IMG/VR virus record: IMGVR_UViG_3300025648_000012
Span: 78,722 to 142,721 of that record
Direction: 5' to 3' (one strand)
DNA: 64,000 nucleotides
Source of the DNA: a virus
Shown: piece after piece, positions 24,371 to 33,223 of the stretch
Position numbering within the stretch: position 1 is the first letter of the stretch
Layout of the letters: every line of letters begins with the position of its first letter
Notes under the pieces: model-generated
Told to the model about the DNA's origin: nothing
The model's database searches: none
The model's input: only the letters and a program-made list of their open reading frames with translations
Position numbers and translations under genes: made by a program

Positions 24371-25888
24371 ATGTCAATAGATTTAGAAGACACAAAAACT
24401 GGTGGATTTTCGGACTCACCAAAAATTCCAAGTATTGAAAAAGTATTACCGGTAGTTAAATGGAAAGCTGGAAAATATACCAAAATTCGTTTAATTGGTA
24501 AAGTTACTCCAACTGCCAAGTTTTGGGTTAAAGTTAAAAAGAAGGATGGGGGCATAACTAAATTTCCTGCCCCTTGCATTTCTTACGACCCATTAACTCA
24601 GGAACACGATGAGACAATAAAAGATCCTTGGTGGGAATATTATAAGCAGGAACGAGCTGCAATTAAAGACGGCTCGTTGGACAAAGAGGATGCTTTAGTA
24701 CAGTACTCAACTGATTGTTATTGTAACGTAATAGTTAGAAGTAAGCAGCAAAAGGGTGGGGATTTTGAAACTCGCACTAAAGCAGAAGCAAGGACAGGAT
24801 TCAAAGATCCGGAATCTGAGTCTGATACTCCTGTAGAAGTTGCACGTTTTACTTCCTCTGTTTTACGTAAAATAAAGGAGAAGAAAGAGCTAAATGAGGT
24901 AGAAACAAAAGAAGGTGTTACGTGTTACCCCTGCAATGACCCTCGTTATGGTTTTGATATTCTTGTTAAGTATAATGAGAATTCTGCGTCACCAAGCGAA
25001 ACCTATTCGGTAGAGAAGGGTGAAGGTAGAACAAAACTTACTGAGGAAGAGAAGCTGTATCTTGTGTATGACATTGACAGTGTTGCAAAACTTCCTGAAA
25101 ATGTTACAGAAGAATCAGTTATTAGTGATTTTAATTCATGGAGAGAAAGAATGGGAATTAAGAAACCTAGCAAAACAACTGTTTCAAAGAAAGGCAAAGG
25201 GCGTACAGAAGAAGACGAAGATGAGGATGACTTGGAAGAGGAAGAGGAGGATGAAGCGCCTAAATCCAAGGCAAAGAAACCCGTCAAGAAGTCTAAGAAA
25301 GTTGAGGACGATGATGACGAGGATTTTGATGACGAAGATGAAGAGGACGAAGCTCCCAAATCTAAATCAAAAAAGGCAGTGAAAAAGTCTAAAGTCGAAG
25401 ATGAAGACGATGATGAAGACGATGATGAAGATGATGACTTCGGCGACGATAACGAAGACGAGGAAGAGTCCCCTAAATCTAAAAAGTCAGTTAAAAAGCC
25501 TGTCAAGAAGTCTAAGAAAGTAGAAGATGACGAAGACGAGGATTTTGATGACGACAGTGATGAGGATGAGGATGAAGACGACGAACCCAAGTCAAAGAAA
25601 CCTGTCAAAAAGTCAAAGAAGGTAGAAGATGAGGACGATGATGATGACGACTTTGGTGACGATGACGATGACGATGAAGATGAAGATGAAGCTCCCAAGT
25701 CTAAGTCAAAGAAACCTGTAAAGAAATCAAAGAAAGTAGAAGATGACGACTTTGATGATGACAGTGACGACGATGACGGTGACGACGAGGATGATTCCCC
25801 CAAGTCAAAAAAATCTGTCAAAAAGCCAGCTAAGAAGCCTGTCAAGAAGTCAAAGAAGGTAGAAGATGATGACGATGATGATTTTTGA
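24371..25888 (+). CDS. single-stranded DNA-binding protein, gp32-like, with repeated charged tail
   Basis: Residues 1-275 have the look of a phage SSB core: WKAGKYTKIRLIG strand, a cysteine set (TDCYCNV and VTCYPCN) and PCISYDP. Residues about 280-505 are a low-complexity tail with six copies of a basic PKSK/VKKSKKVED unit separated by runs of Asp and Glu. Acidic C-termini of SSBs recruit replication partners, but this one is unusually long and alternates basic and acidic blocks. Its place directly before uvsX fits a recombination role. The opposite-strand frame over the tail is a shadow of the repeats. AAGGAG precedes the ATG. Confidence 0.7.
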   Translation: MSIDLEDTKTGGFSDSPKIPSIEKVLPVVKWKAGKYTKIRLIGKVTPTAKFWVKVKKKDGGITKFPAPCISYDPLTQEHDETIKDPWWEYYKQERAAIKDGSLDKEDALVQYSTDCYCNVIVRSKQQKGGDFETRTKAEARTGFKDPESESDTPVEVARFTSSVLRKIKEKKELNEVETKEGVTCYPCNDPRYGFDILVKYNENSASPSETYSVEKGEGRTKLTEEEKLYLVYDIDSVAKLPENVTEESVISDFNSWRERMGIKKPSKTTVSKKGKGRTEEDEDEDDLEEEEEDEAPKSKAKKPVKKSKKVEDDDDEDFDDEDEEDEAPKSKSKKAVKKSKVEDEDDDEDDDEDDDFGDDNEDEEESPKSKKSVKKPVKKSKKVEDDEDEDFDDDSDEDEDEDDEPKSKKPVKKSKKVEDEDDDDDDFGDDDDDDEDEDEAPKSKSKKPVKKSKKVEDDDFDDDSDDDDGDDEDDSPKSKKSVKKPAKKPVKKSKKVEDDDDDDF

Positions 25889-25961
25889 TCTTTAGATTGT
25901 AAATTATGGGTACTCAGCTACCTTAGTGAGTTCCCAATTTTCCTTTTTAAGAGAAAAACCA

Positions 25962-27365
25962 ATGGCAAAAAGAAAAGAAGAACAGGAACAGTTTGATATT
26001 AGATTAGCGCTTTCAGACTCAGTTGATGATGTTTCAAGAAGGCTAAGTTATGAGGAATCCTCTCTAGAGGCGGTGCCTCCCATGAGTACAGGTATGCTGG
26101 CAATGGACTTGGTTTATGGTGGTGGGTTACGTCCAGGTATGCTTACACACGCAGGGGAAGAACAAACTGCTAAGACTACTGCGCAACTTACAATCATGGC
26201 TTCGGCGATTAAGCATGACATACCTTTAATTGCTTTTTCTGACTATGAAGGGAGCACTCGTTCAAGCAAAAATTATGTCCATGAGATTCTAAAAAATGTT
26301 GGTGTTAAAATGAACATGGACGAAGTATTTGGTAAAAAAGACGACCAGGGTAAGTGGGTTGTAACTCCAAGGGTTCGTTATAGAGCTGAAGCAATTTTAG
26401 AAAAATTTTACGATTGGCTGCACTCTATACTACAAATTCTGCCGGATAAACGGTTGGTTGGAAAAAATTGGTGGCTAATCTACGAGGATACCAAAGAAAA
26501 CAAAGCAAAGTATGGGGAGTTTAGTGACCCATCCATGCCAAAAAAGTATGGTAAAGGTATATGGATTCCAGCACAAGATTCTAAACTACAGGCAGTAATT
26601 TGTGTGGATAGCTATGCGGCCATGAACCCCTTAGCCCAAGATGAAGACGAATCCTCCAATGCTTTAGCTGTTGCTGCAAGAGCCTTTGCTAAACAATTAC
26701 CTAGAGTTAAAGGGAGAATGCTTCAAAAAATGGTAGCAGTCATAGGCACTAACTTGTTAGGTGATATTCCTATGGCTATGTATGGCCCTACTCAAAACGA
26801 AAAAGGAGGTAAAGCCCTAAAGGGATTTTCTGATGTACGAGTTTGGTTTACAAAAAGATCCTTATCCGCTCCACCTTTCAATCCAAAACCGGGTAAGAAA
26901 ATATCCAGTGAGATTGAAGCTTCTGTAACTGGAGAAGGAACTGATAGGTATAGGTACATTCATATAAAGGCGGTCAAGAATAAGCTATCTATGCCAAACA
27001 GAGAAGCGTACCTTAGAATATGGGAAGAGGATGGAGAGGGAGTAGCCCGTGGATTAGACCCAGTATTTGATACTATATTTTACCTACGGGAAACAGGGCA
27101 ATTAACCGGTAAGCGTTCCAAGTTCGAGCTGAACCTAGATGGAATTCCAACAAAGAAGTTCGTTACTTGGGAGCAGTTAAAAGGGTGGATACTAAAGGAC
27201 AAAGCGTACAAAGTTGCTCTTTGTAAGCACCTTGGTATTAAAAAGCCTTTTGACATTCGTATATTTTGCTTTAGGCAAATGGAAAAAGGAATTGGAGAAA
27301 AGTTATACATTGCTGCCAATATTGACAAGCATTCAATCAAAAAAGGTGAAGAAGATGACGAATAA
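25962..27365 (+). CDS. RecA/UvsX-type recombinase
   Basis: The RecA fold opens with VPPMSTGMLAMDLVYGGGLRPG, then a Walker A of the form AGEEQTAKTT (residues 64-73), followed by an LIAFSDYEGS strand where the conserved acidic pair lies, and a later VICVDSYAA Walker B. The basic loop region is IGTNLLG ... YGPTQNEKGGKALKGFSD. It would form filaments on ssDNA and drive strand exchange for T4-style recombination-dependent replication with the SSB, UvsW and Rad50-like proteins here. The ATG at 25962 is preferred; an upstream GTG at 25926 is less likely. It overlaps the next gene by 11 bases. Confidence 0.9.
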   Translation: MAKRKEEQEQFDIRLALSDSVDDVSRRLSYEESSLEAVPPMSTGMLAMDLVYGGGLRPGMLTHAGEEQTAKTTAQLTIMASAIKHDIPLIAFSDYEGSTRSSKNYVHEILKNVGVKMNMDEVFGKKDDQGKWVVTPRVRYRAEAILEKFYDWLHSILQILPDKRLVGKNWWLIYEDTKENKAKYGEFSDPSMPKKYGKGIWIPAQDSKLQAVICVDSYAAMNPLAQDEDESSNALAVAARAFAKQLPRVKGRMLQKMVAVIGTNLLGDIPMAMYGPTQNEKGGKALKGFSDVRVWFTKRSLSAPPFNPKPGKKISSEIEASVTGEGTDRYRYIHIKAVKNKLSMPNREAYLRIWEEDGEGVARGLDPVFDTIFYLRETGQLTGKRSKFELNLDGIPTKKFVTWEQLKGWILKDKAYKVALCKHLGIKKPFDIRIFCFRQMEKGIGEKLYIAANIDKHSIKKGEEDDE

Positions 27366-27735
27366 CCCTTCAAAGGAAGCAGTAGGCGTTCTAATACCGT
27401 GCTCCACTTTACTTTCAGTACTTCATGTAGATTGGCAAAATGAACTACCTCAAGATAGAGCGGGGTATAAACTATTCAAGGAAAATCTTTTATCCTATGT
27501 ACTATATTCAACTTCCTGCAAGTTGTTTGATAAAGATGGAAACGAATTCAATGTACGGGAAGACCAGTGGCTACAAGTTATTAGAGGTGAGTACAAAGTC
27601 CTAAGTAGGTTAGATAAGATTAAAAAATACGGAGACTTTTCTTCTGCTCGACTTGTGTACTATAATGAGGAAGATAATGAATCTTTTATCCTTAAAGAAG
27701 GAGATGAAAAGAATGGTACTCAACATTTACTCTAA
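27355..27735 (+). CDS. hypothetical protein (126 aa)
   Basis: The ATG at 27355 with AAGGTG just upstream is chosen rather than the longer upstream frame that lies inside uvsX. The product is mixed alpha/beta with an acidic C-terminus (NEEDNESF, GDEKNG). It is not recognised. It overlaps the dUTPase gene by 23 bases. Confidence 0.55.
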   Translation: MTNNPSKEAVGVLIPCSTLLSVLHVDWQNELPQDRAGYKLFKENLLSYVLYSTSCKLFDKDGNEFNVREDQWLQVIRGEYKVLSRLDKIKKYGDFSSARLVYYNEEDNESFILKEGDEKNGTQHLL

Positions 27736-28177
27736 ATCTGGAGAAATTCCTACCTACGCTCATGCAACTGATTCTGGAATGGACTTAAAAGCCTTTTCCA
27801 GTACTGAAAACTCATGGACTATTCACCCTAACCAAGTAACTATAATTCCAACTGGAGTTTTTATTGCATTACCTCCAGGCTACGAAGCTCAAATTAGGTC
27901 TAGATCAGGACTTGCTGCAAAGTATGGAGTATTTGTTGTAAACAGTCCTGGTACAATAGACGAAGGGTACAGAGGGGAACTACAAGTCATACTGACTAAG
28001 GTAGGTAATGCAAACTTTGAGGAAGAGTATGTAGTGAATACCGGAGATAAAATTGCTCAATTAGTAATTGCTCCTGTCTCTAAACTTGGAGTAGTCCTTA
28101 TGAAAAACCAGCACGAGTTTGAAAAACTACCTCAAACAACAAGAATGGCTGGTGGATTAGGTTCTACTGGAAGATGA
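27713..28177 (+). CDS. dut: dUTPase, trimeric type
   Basis: All five dUTPase motifs are present in order: ATDSGMDL (I), RSRSGLAAK (II), GTIDEGYRGEL (III), GDKIAQLVIAP (IV) and TTRMAGGLGSTG (V). It hydrolyses dUTP to dUMP and pyrophosphate, both protecting DNA from uracil and supplying ThyX with substrate. The ATG at 27713 is nine bases after AAGGAG (27698-27703); the ATG at 27704 would be too close. Length about 154 aa is typical. Confidence 0.96.
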   Translation: MVLNIYSKSGEIPTYAHATDSGMDLKAFSSTENSWTIHPNQVTIIPTGVFIALPPGYEAQIRSRSGLAAKYGVFVVNSPGTIDEGYRGELQVILTKVGNANFEEEYVVNTGDKIAQLVIAPVSKLGVVLMKNQHEFEKLPQTTRMAGGLGSTGR

Positions 28178-28181
28178 AACT

Positions 28182-28823
28182 ATGGACCTTAATTTAACAT
28201 ACGCGACTGCTGCAAATAGTAGCGTTGTTCCTACTCCAAGCACGCCTTCTCTAGAAAGGATAGCTAAACGTAAAAACAGAACTTCTAGATTTTGGGATAC
28301 AGTTGATTACTGGGAGCCTAATAAAGAAATTTCAAAAAAGGCTGCGCTCATTACTATTGACAAGTTAGTTGTCGATTTGTTACCCAAGTATAAGGGAATT
28401 ACAAAACTAGCTAAGGATAATTCCCTTGTTATTACGAATTTTATCTTAACGGAGCTTGCACCTTTAACTTTAGCAATTAGCCCAGCAGTAACTCAGTGCA
28501 AAGAAATTCTTAACCGTACTCTTAAAACAGACGAGGATAACTCTCCTTCCCTTGATACCTCCGTTTTAGATCAAGTATACTTCATGTCGAACGAAGCAGT
28601 TAAAATTCGTTTAAGAAGGTTTATTGCTAAGTTGTATTCTCTTAAAGAGTTTGACTTGGTTAAAGAACCTGACGTACTTGATAAACTTTCAAGGTCAATA
28701 AGTAAACCAATAGTTGAGGCTATTACAAATAAAACCTCAGGTAAAAATGAACTCAAAGAAGCATTAGATCATTTAGAAAAAATGCAAGGAGTAAACAAAC
28801 AGAGGAAGACTCATGCTAGGTAA
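28182..28823 (+). CDS. hypothetical protein before terminase; possible small terminase
   Basis: A 213-residue, mostly helical and basic protein encoded directly upstream of, and overlapping by 11 bases, the large terminase. In many phages this position holds the small terminase subunit, and a helical bundle of such length is compatible, but no helix-turn-helix or oligomerisation motif can be named. Treat the role as positional inference. Confidence 0.5.
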   Translation: MDLNLTYATAANSSVVPTPSTPSLERIAKRKNRTSRFWDTVDYWEPNKEISKKAALITIDKLVVDLLPKYKGITKLAKDNSLVITNFILTELAPLTLAISPAVTQCKEILNRTLKTDEDNSPSLDTSVLDQVYFMSNEAVKIRLRRFIAKLYSLKEFDLVKEPDVLDKLSRSISKPIVEAITNKTSGKNELKEALDHLEKMQGVNKQRKTHAR

Positions 28824-30912
28824 ACAAAGAGATAAAAAACTAAAGGGCAAATCTGACTCCAGATTGGCCCTTTTCTCCTTTATTGACTCAGAAGCTCTAC
28901 AGCCTCATGTTGAAGAAAAAAGTAGAGATTTACCCAAACTTGTTAAAAACAACGAAAATTTTGATGTTCGCGCCTACATGGATAGTCTAGTAGACGAGAA
29001 TACAGGTATAATTCGTGACTTAAAAATTGACGATAGAGATTTCCCTTCTGCTAAAAACTTTTTTGACTACTCAACTACCATAATTGGGAATGATGCTAAC
29101 CCTCCTTGGATTGCACAGATGTGGATGTGCGTATTTGCCCTGGGAGAAGTATGCCCAATCTGCAGCTCCAAAAAATGGTCTAACTTTAGATACATTATAG
29201 AGGAAGTAGGTAAACACGTTCCAGCAGAAGCATTAAAAGAACACCTTGTATTCTTGGAGTATGGAATATGTCCTAAGTGCAAAACACATAAGTGGGAACT
29301 CATTAAAAACCACGGACTTAAAAACTATGCTGAATTAGTAGCTGTGTTTGGTCAACGGTCAGGTAAGAGTAGCAGTCTTGCGTTAATGTCGACCTACATA
29401 ACTCATAGATACCTTAAACTACCTCCACTCGGCACCCTAACTAAAGCAATACAGAGGTCTACTCCAATTACTTCCACATTTGTCTCCCTTAATTTTGCTA
29501 AGGCGTATAAGCTTTTGTGGACACCTTATTTACGCATATTGCAGGATTCAAAATGGTGGAATGACTACCATGAATTTCTAAAATACACTTCAAATAGATT
29601 AGGAGTTGAGCTAATAAAGGATAAGGATGTATTTTTGAAATACTTACACCGCAACATGGAATTATACCCAGCTGGGCCTAAAGGCGAAACTCTCCGTGGA
29701 GAAACTAGATTTCAGGCTTCAATAGATGAGTTGGCGTTGTTTCCTCAACCTGCGGGAGATTCAGAAGAAGATGAGGATACAGATAGAGCCAATGCTGATA
29801 AAACTCATACATCCTTAAGTACAAGTCTATCTACTATTCAAGGAGTACACTTAGAACTGTTAAAAAGACACATTGATATTCCTCCTGCTCTCATGTGCGG
29901 AATATCTTCTCCCATGGCTGAAAGAGATAAAGTGTGGAGATTGTTTCAAGATTCACAAACTATTGAAGGTTCAAAAACCATACTTGGAGTAAATGCTGCA
30001 ACTTGGGAAATTAACCCAAACATGGATAGAGAAACATCTCCCATGATAATAAACGCATTTAGACGAAACTCAGTCAATGCAATGCGAGACTATGGTGCAG
30101 TCCCTCCAAAAGTAAACTCTCCGTTTTTAAGCCCAACTAACTTTCCTTACAAACTGTGGACACAACCTCCAACGCACGAGTTAATTCCCATGCTCGATGA
30201 GCCTGGAGTAACTTATGCGAAAGTCCGTAAACTCAATAATGTTTCTTTTCCATCCGTACTTTGTTTAGACGCAGGCAGAACAAACAACTCTTTTGCAGTT
30301 GTAGCTGGTCACTTTGATTTGCATGCTCAAAAGGTCGTTGTAACAACTCTATTAGAGATAAAACCAGTAGAAGGTCGTCCAATTGACTTTAATTTGGTCT
30401 ATAAGAATGTTATACTTCCAATAGCTAAAGATGTCCATGCTACTGCTTGTTTTGCTGACCAATGGCAGGGTGTAGAATTGTTAGATAGACTAAAAGATGA
30501 TATGGGTAAGTATGGAAATGGAAAACCTAAGTGTGGTGTACGAACTTACTCTCCAAAGAGGTTTGACTTTGATACTTTAACAAGTTTACTGACTAACAGC
30601 AACATAAGACTACCCTTCATTAAAAAGGAAGTATACGACGAGACAATACAGTCATTGCACAATATAAAAGTGGAGACAGCATTTCCTTCTCAGCATCTAT
30701 TACTGCAAATGCTAACTATTCGGGATGTAGGTGATACACGTTGCCCAGAAAAAGGTGTTGGTTATACGGATGACTTGTACCGAGCACTTGTGCTGCTAAC
30801 CCGTATATTTGATGAAAAAGTAATGGAACGTTTGAAGACAATTAAAGTAGAATCAACAAGTAATGAGCAGTTAACAGTAAAGCCTATCTATGTTTCTCGT
30901 GGTGGATTATAA
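28813..30912 (+). CDS. terminase large subunit
   Basis: The ATPase domain has Walker A GQRSGKSS near residues 179-186 and Walker B ASIDELALF near residue 303. The C-terminal RNase H-like nuclease starts with the metal Asp in LCLDAGRTNN near residue 484, followed by CFADQW and a terminal TDDLYRAL acidic motif. Two CxxC pairs (CPICSSKKW about 114-117 and CPKCKTHKW about 154-157) form a zinc ribbon inserted before Walker A. It packages DNA into the prohead by docking on the portal. Length 699 aa fits large myovirus terminases. Confidence 0.93.
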   Translation: MLGKQRDKKLKGKSDSRLALFSFIDSEALQPHVEEKSRDLPKLVKNNENFDVRAYMDSLVDENTGIIRDLKIDDRDFPSAKNFFDYSTTIIGNDANPPWIAQMWMCVFALGEVCPICSSKKWSNFRYIIEEVGKHVPAEALKEHLVFLEYGICPKCKTHKWELIKNHGLKNYAELVAVFGQRSGKSSSLALMSTYITHRYLKLPPLGTLTKAIQRSTPITSTFVSLNFAKAYKLLWTPYLRILQDSKWWNDYHEFLKYTSNRLGVELIKDKDVFLKYLHRNMELYPAGPKGETLRGETRFQASIDELALFPQPAGDSEEDEDTDRANADKTHTSLSTSLSTIQGVHLELLKRHIDIPPALMCGISSPMAERDKVWRLFQDSQTIEGSKTILGVNAATWEINPNMDRETSPMIINAFRRNSVNAMRDYGAVPPKVNSPFLSPTNFPYKLWTQPPTHELIPMLDEPGVTYAKVRKLNNVSFPSVLCLDAGRTNNSFAVVAGHFDLHAQKVVVTTLLEIKPVEGRPIDFNLVYKNVILPIAKDVHATACFADQWQGVELLDRLKDDMGKYGNGKPKCGVRTYSPKRFDFDTLTSLLTNSNIRLPFIKKEVYDETIQSLHNIKVETAFPSQHLLLQMLTIRDVGDTRCPEKGVGYTDDLYRALVLLTRIFDEKVMERLKTIKVESTSNEQLTVKPIYVSRGGL

Positions 30913-30919
30913 ATTTGAG

Positions 30920-30936
30920 AACAATTTTAGGTTGAG
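30920..30936 (+). repeat. 17-bp intergenic repeat, copy 1
   Basis: AACAATTTTAGGTTGAG lies between the terminase stop and the HNH start. The same 17 bases recur at 44440 and 52565, also between genes. Confidence 0.8.
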
Positions 30937-30948
30937 AGGATTTAACTC

Positions 30949-31179
30949 ATGAAAAGAGAAACTTACAACTCAACCTATTACAAACTTCGTAACTCCATTA
31001 CTAAAAGAGATAAAAACTGTGTTCAATGCGGTGAGAAAGCGAACCACAGGCATCACATCATACCCTTATCACGTGGCGGTACTAACTCTATGGCAAACTT
31101 GATGTTCTTGTGTGAAACTTGCCACCAATCTAAACATAGACACAAGTTTACTAATAAGCGAAAGGTAAAGGCATGTTAG
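30949..31179 (+). CDS. HNH endonuclease
   Basis: The HNH fold is clear in 76 residues: C-x2-C at NCVQCGE, the catalytic HHIIPLSRGGTNS block with NLMFLC, and CETCHQSKH closing the zinc site. HNH proteins beside terminases assist DNA packaging in some phages and are homing endonucleases in others; a stand-alone small HNH at the terminase border fits either. The gene overlaps the resolvase by 7 bases, arguing for an integrated function. Confidence 0.88.
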   Translation: MKRETYNSTYYKLRNSITKRDKNCVQCGEKANHRHHIIPLSRGGTNSMANLMFLCETCHQSKHRHKFTNKRKVKAC

Positions 31180-31637
31180 TATTAGGATTAGATCCAGGAA
31201 CTAAGAACTTTGGTTTTTCCTTAGTTGAGTTTAAAGGAAAGCCAAATGTGGTTACTACTGGAATGCTCAATTATCCAATTTCTGACTTGGTAAATTACCA
31301 AGAAGGTAAGGAGCTGTTTAAGAAAGAGGTAAAAGCCCTAAGTAAAAATTCAAGTTTAATTGCTGTTGAGCGGTTTCAATCTCGAGGTGGTAAAGCTGGA
31401 AAAACTATTGAGTGTGTTAACATAATGATAGGTTTATTGGATCAGTGCAATAAACCTTTATCCATGTTTTTACCTGCTACTTGGAAAATGGACTTTACTC
31501 GAAGGTTTGGATTCAAGGTTGTAGAAACTTATTCGCATTTTGATTGCAAAAATCACGAAGTTGATGCCTCACTAATTGCAATCTATGCTTACTCCAAGTT
31601 TGTTAAACCGATAGAGTACAACTGGAAGAAAATTTAA
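31173..31637 (+). CDS. RuvC-like Holliday-junction resolvase
   Basis: This RNase H-fold nuclease has its carboxylates in the expected places: D in GLDPGTKNFGFS near the start, E in IAVERFQSRGG (about residue 66), and the C-terminal HEVDASLIAIYAY with the closing Asp. It would cut four-way junctions so that replicated, recombining phage DNA can be packaged, the role of T4 endonuclease VII. Its location next to the terminase agrees with that. Confidence 0.88.
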   Translation: MLVLGLDPGTKNFGFSLVEFKGKPNVVTTGMLNYPISDLVNYQEGKELFKKEVKALSKNSSLIAVERFQSRGGKAGKTIECVNIMIGLLDQCNKPLSMFLPATWKMDFTRRFGFKVVETYSHFDCKNHEVDASLIAIYAYSKFVKPIEYNWKKI

Positions 31638-31643
31638 TTAAAC

Positions 31644-31669
31644 ATGGGGATTGAAAATGGGGATTGAAA
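31644..31669 (+). repeat. tandem 13-bp duplication before a start codon
   Basis: ATGGGGATTGAAA occurs twice in direct succession (31644-31656 and 31657-31669), immediately before the ATG at 31670. Each copy holds a GGGGA that can act as a ribosome-binding site. Confidence 0.85.
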
Positions 31670-32641
31670 ATGGCTAATGCAACATTACTTCCAATAGACT
31701 TTATTACCGCAGGAATTTCACCAACTCTTTCTGTAACTTCTAAAGATGAACCAGAATACCTTAAAGGGTGGGTGGATTCAAACTTGGTAGTTGCAGCCAA
31801 TGAAGTTGCAGGCGGTGGCGGCCTTCCAACTTGGTGGACTAAGCTTAGCGACGAAGAGCAAGAATCCTATTTGGAAGAACATCCTAATTCCAAATATGCG
31901 GATGCAGCGAAATCTCATATTGAGCGACGTAAAGCTGCATCCGTAGTAGCTCCATTAACTCCAGAGCAAAAGTCAGAAGGTAATAGAGTAGTTAAGTTTC
32001 TAAAGACTAAAAAGCAGCATTTGGTTATAGCGGCTAAAGCTCATGCTCTAGAATGGAAACATGCGGGTGGTGCTGTTTCTAGACTAACTACTGGTAAGCC
32101 TTTAGAAGACCACCACAAGGAAGCATTAACTGCAGTCGGTACTGATTTAGCACGCCTTATTATGGCAACAGCTAGCGGTGGAAAGTCAGAAGTGGCTAAG
32201 CTTTTGGGTGAAGGACTGGCTGATCTATGTAAGGACACCTTTATTAAAGTAGCGTTGGGAACTGCAGTTGGACTCAATCCTTCTTCGCATAGAACAACTT
32301 CTGGCTACTTAATGTTAACGTCAAGAGAAAATAAAAACTCAATGGAATCCATTAGCAAAGAACAACTTGAAAGAATAACAGAAAAAACAATTCTTCTTGT
32401 CTTAGAAGAGTTAGAAAAGAAATTTAAGGAGGATACTCCTAAGGAAGTTAAGAAAGCTTTAGAAAAAACAACCAATAAGGCTTTAGTGGTTAAGGCTAAG
32501 ATTGATATGAGCGAAGAAGTTGCAGGTGCTGGTCTTTGTCCTGAGTGCCGTAAGCCAATGGGGACAACACTGGTTGGAGGGCATGAAATGCTGGTTTGCT
32601 ATACGGATAGAATTACGTTACCTAAACCAGACGGGTGTTAA
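31670..32641 (+). CDS. virion-associated candidate with HPNSK motif and C-terminal zinc ribbon
   Basis: The ATG at 31670 follows a duplicated leader. Residues 52-77 hold LPTWWTKLSDEEQESYL ending in HPNSK, closely matching the C-terminus of the protein at 33224. A helical middle (about 110-260) follows, and CPECRKP ... LVCYTD near the C-terminus suggests a small zinc ribbon. The gene lies in the run between terminase and portal, where prohead core, scaffold or capsid-associated proteins are expected. No enzyme motif is seen. Confidence 0.6.
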   Translation: MANATLLPIDFITAGISPTLSVTSKDEPEYLKGWVDSNLVVAANEVAGGGGLPTWWTKLSDEEQESYLEEHPNSKYADAAKSHIERRKAASVVAPLTPEQKSEGNRVVKFLKTKKQHLVIAAKAHALEWKHAGGAVSRLTTGKPLEDHHKEALTAVGTDLARLIMATASGGKSEVAKLLGEGLADLCKDTFIKVALGTAVGLNPSSHRTTSGYLMLTSRENKNSMESISKEQLERITEKTILLVLEELEKKFKEDTPKEVKKALEKTTNKALVVKAKIDMSEEVAGAGLCPECRKPMGTTLVGGHEMLVCYTDRITLPKPDGC

Positions 32642-32642
32642 G

Positions 32643-33215
32643 TTGGGAATTAAAAAAACAAAACCCAGTAGAGCTTTAGTTAAGGTTAGTAAACGAGAAC
32701 CTAAAAAGTTAAGCAAAAAGCTATCTAAAGTTAGTGAAAAGTTATCTTCTATATTGGGGGATAGCTCGGAAAACATATTAGGTTTGCTTGAAGCTAACAA
32801 TTCTGAGTCGGCATCAAACTTAATACTAACAAAACTGATGCAGTCTTTAGTTGATACAATCCCCTATGCTGAAAATAATGTAAGAAAAACTCGGGGTCAA
32901 AAGGGAGTTTATCAGTTAAATTCGTTAGTTCAATCCTTGCGAGAACTAATGATTGATATGCAAGCAGTGAGGGACAAGGGACTACTTGGTGAACGCCTAG
33001 TTGAAAAAATTATTAGACCAGCTTTTATGGACATAGGTAAAACTTTGGTTGAAGAAGATGATAGAATGTACCGAGAATTAAGAGACCAGTTTGATTCAGA
33101 AGCAGTAACAGCAATTCGTAAACTTCAAAAAGAGTCGATTGCAAGAATTGCTGAGTTTATGAACCGTCAATATAGTGAAGTTAAAGAAGGTACTATTGCC
33201 TTCATTCAAAACTAA
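32643..33215 (+). CDS. hypothetical helical protein (190 aa)
   Basis: A TTG at 32643, overlapping the previous stop region, is the probable start, since the upstream part of the frame lies in the preceding gene. The N-terminus is very basic (repeated K, S and R up to residue 40) and the rest is long helices with Leu, Glu and Arg, like a scaffold or core protein. Not recognised. Confidence 0.5.
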   Translation: MGIKKTKPSRALVKVSKREPKKLSKKLSKVSEKLSSILGDSSENILGLLEANNSESASNLILTKLMQSLVDTIPYAENNVRKTRGQKGVYQLNSLVQSLRELMIDMQAVRDKGLLGERLVEKIIRPAFMDIGKTLVEEDDRMYRELRDQFDSEAVTAIRKLQKESIARIAEFMNRQYSEVKEGTIAFIQN

Positions 33216-33223
33216 GGCGTAAA

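Noticed and set aside
25003-25845. 280-codon frame on the opposite strand, almost all Ser with Asp, Phe and Gly
   Set aside because: It is the antisense of the Asp/Glu-rich SSB repeats and has no start context of its own.
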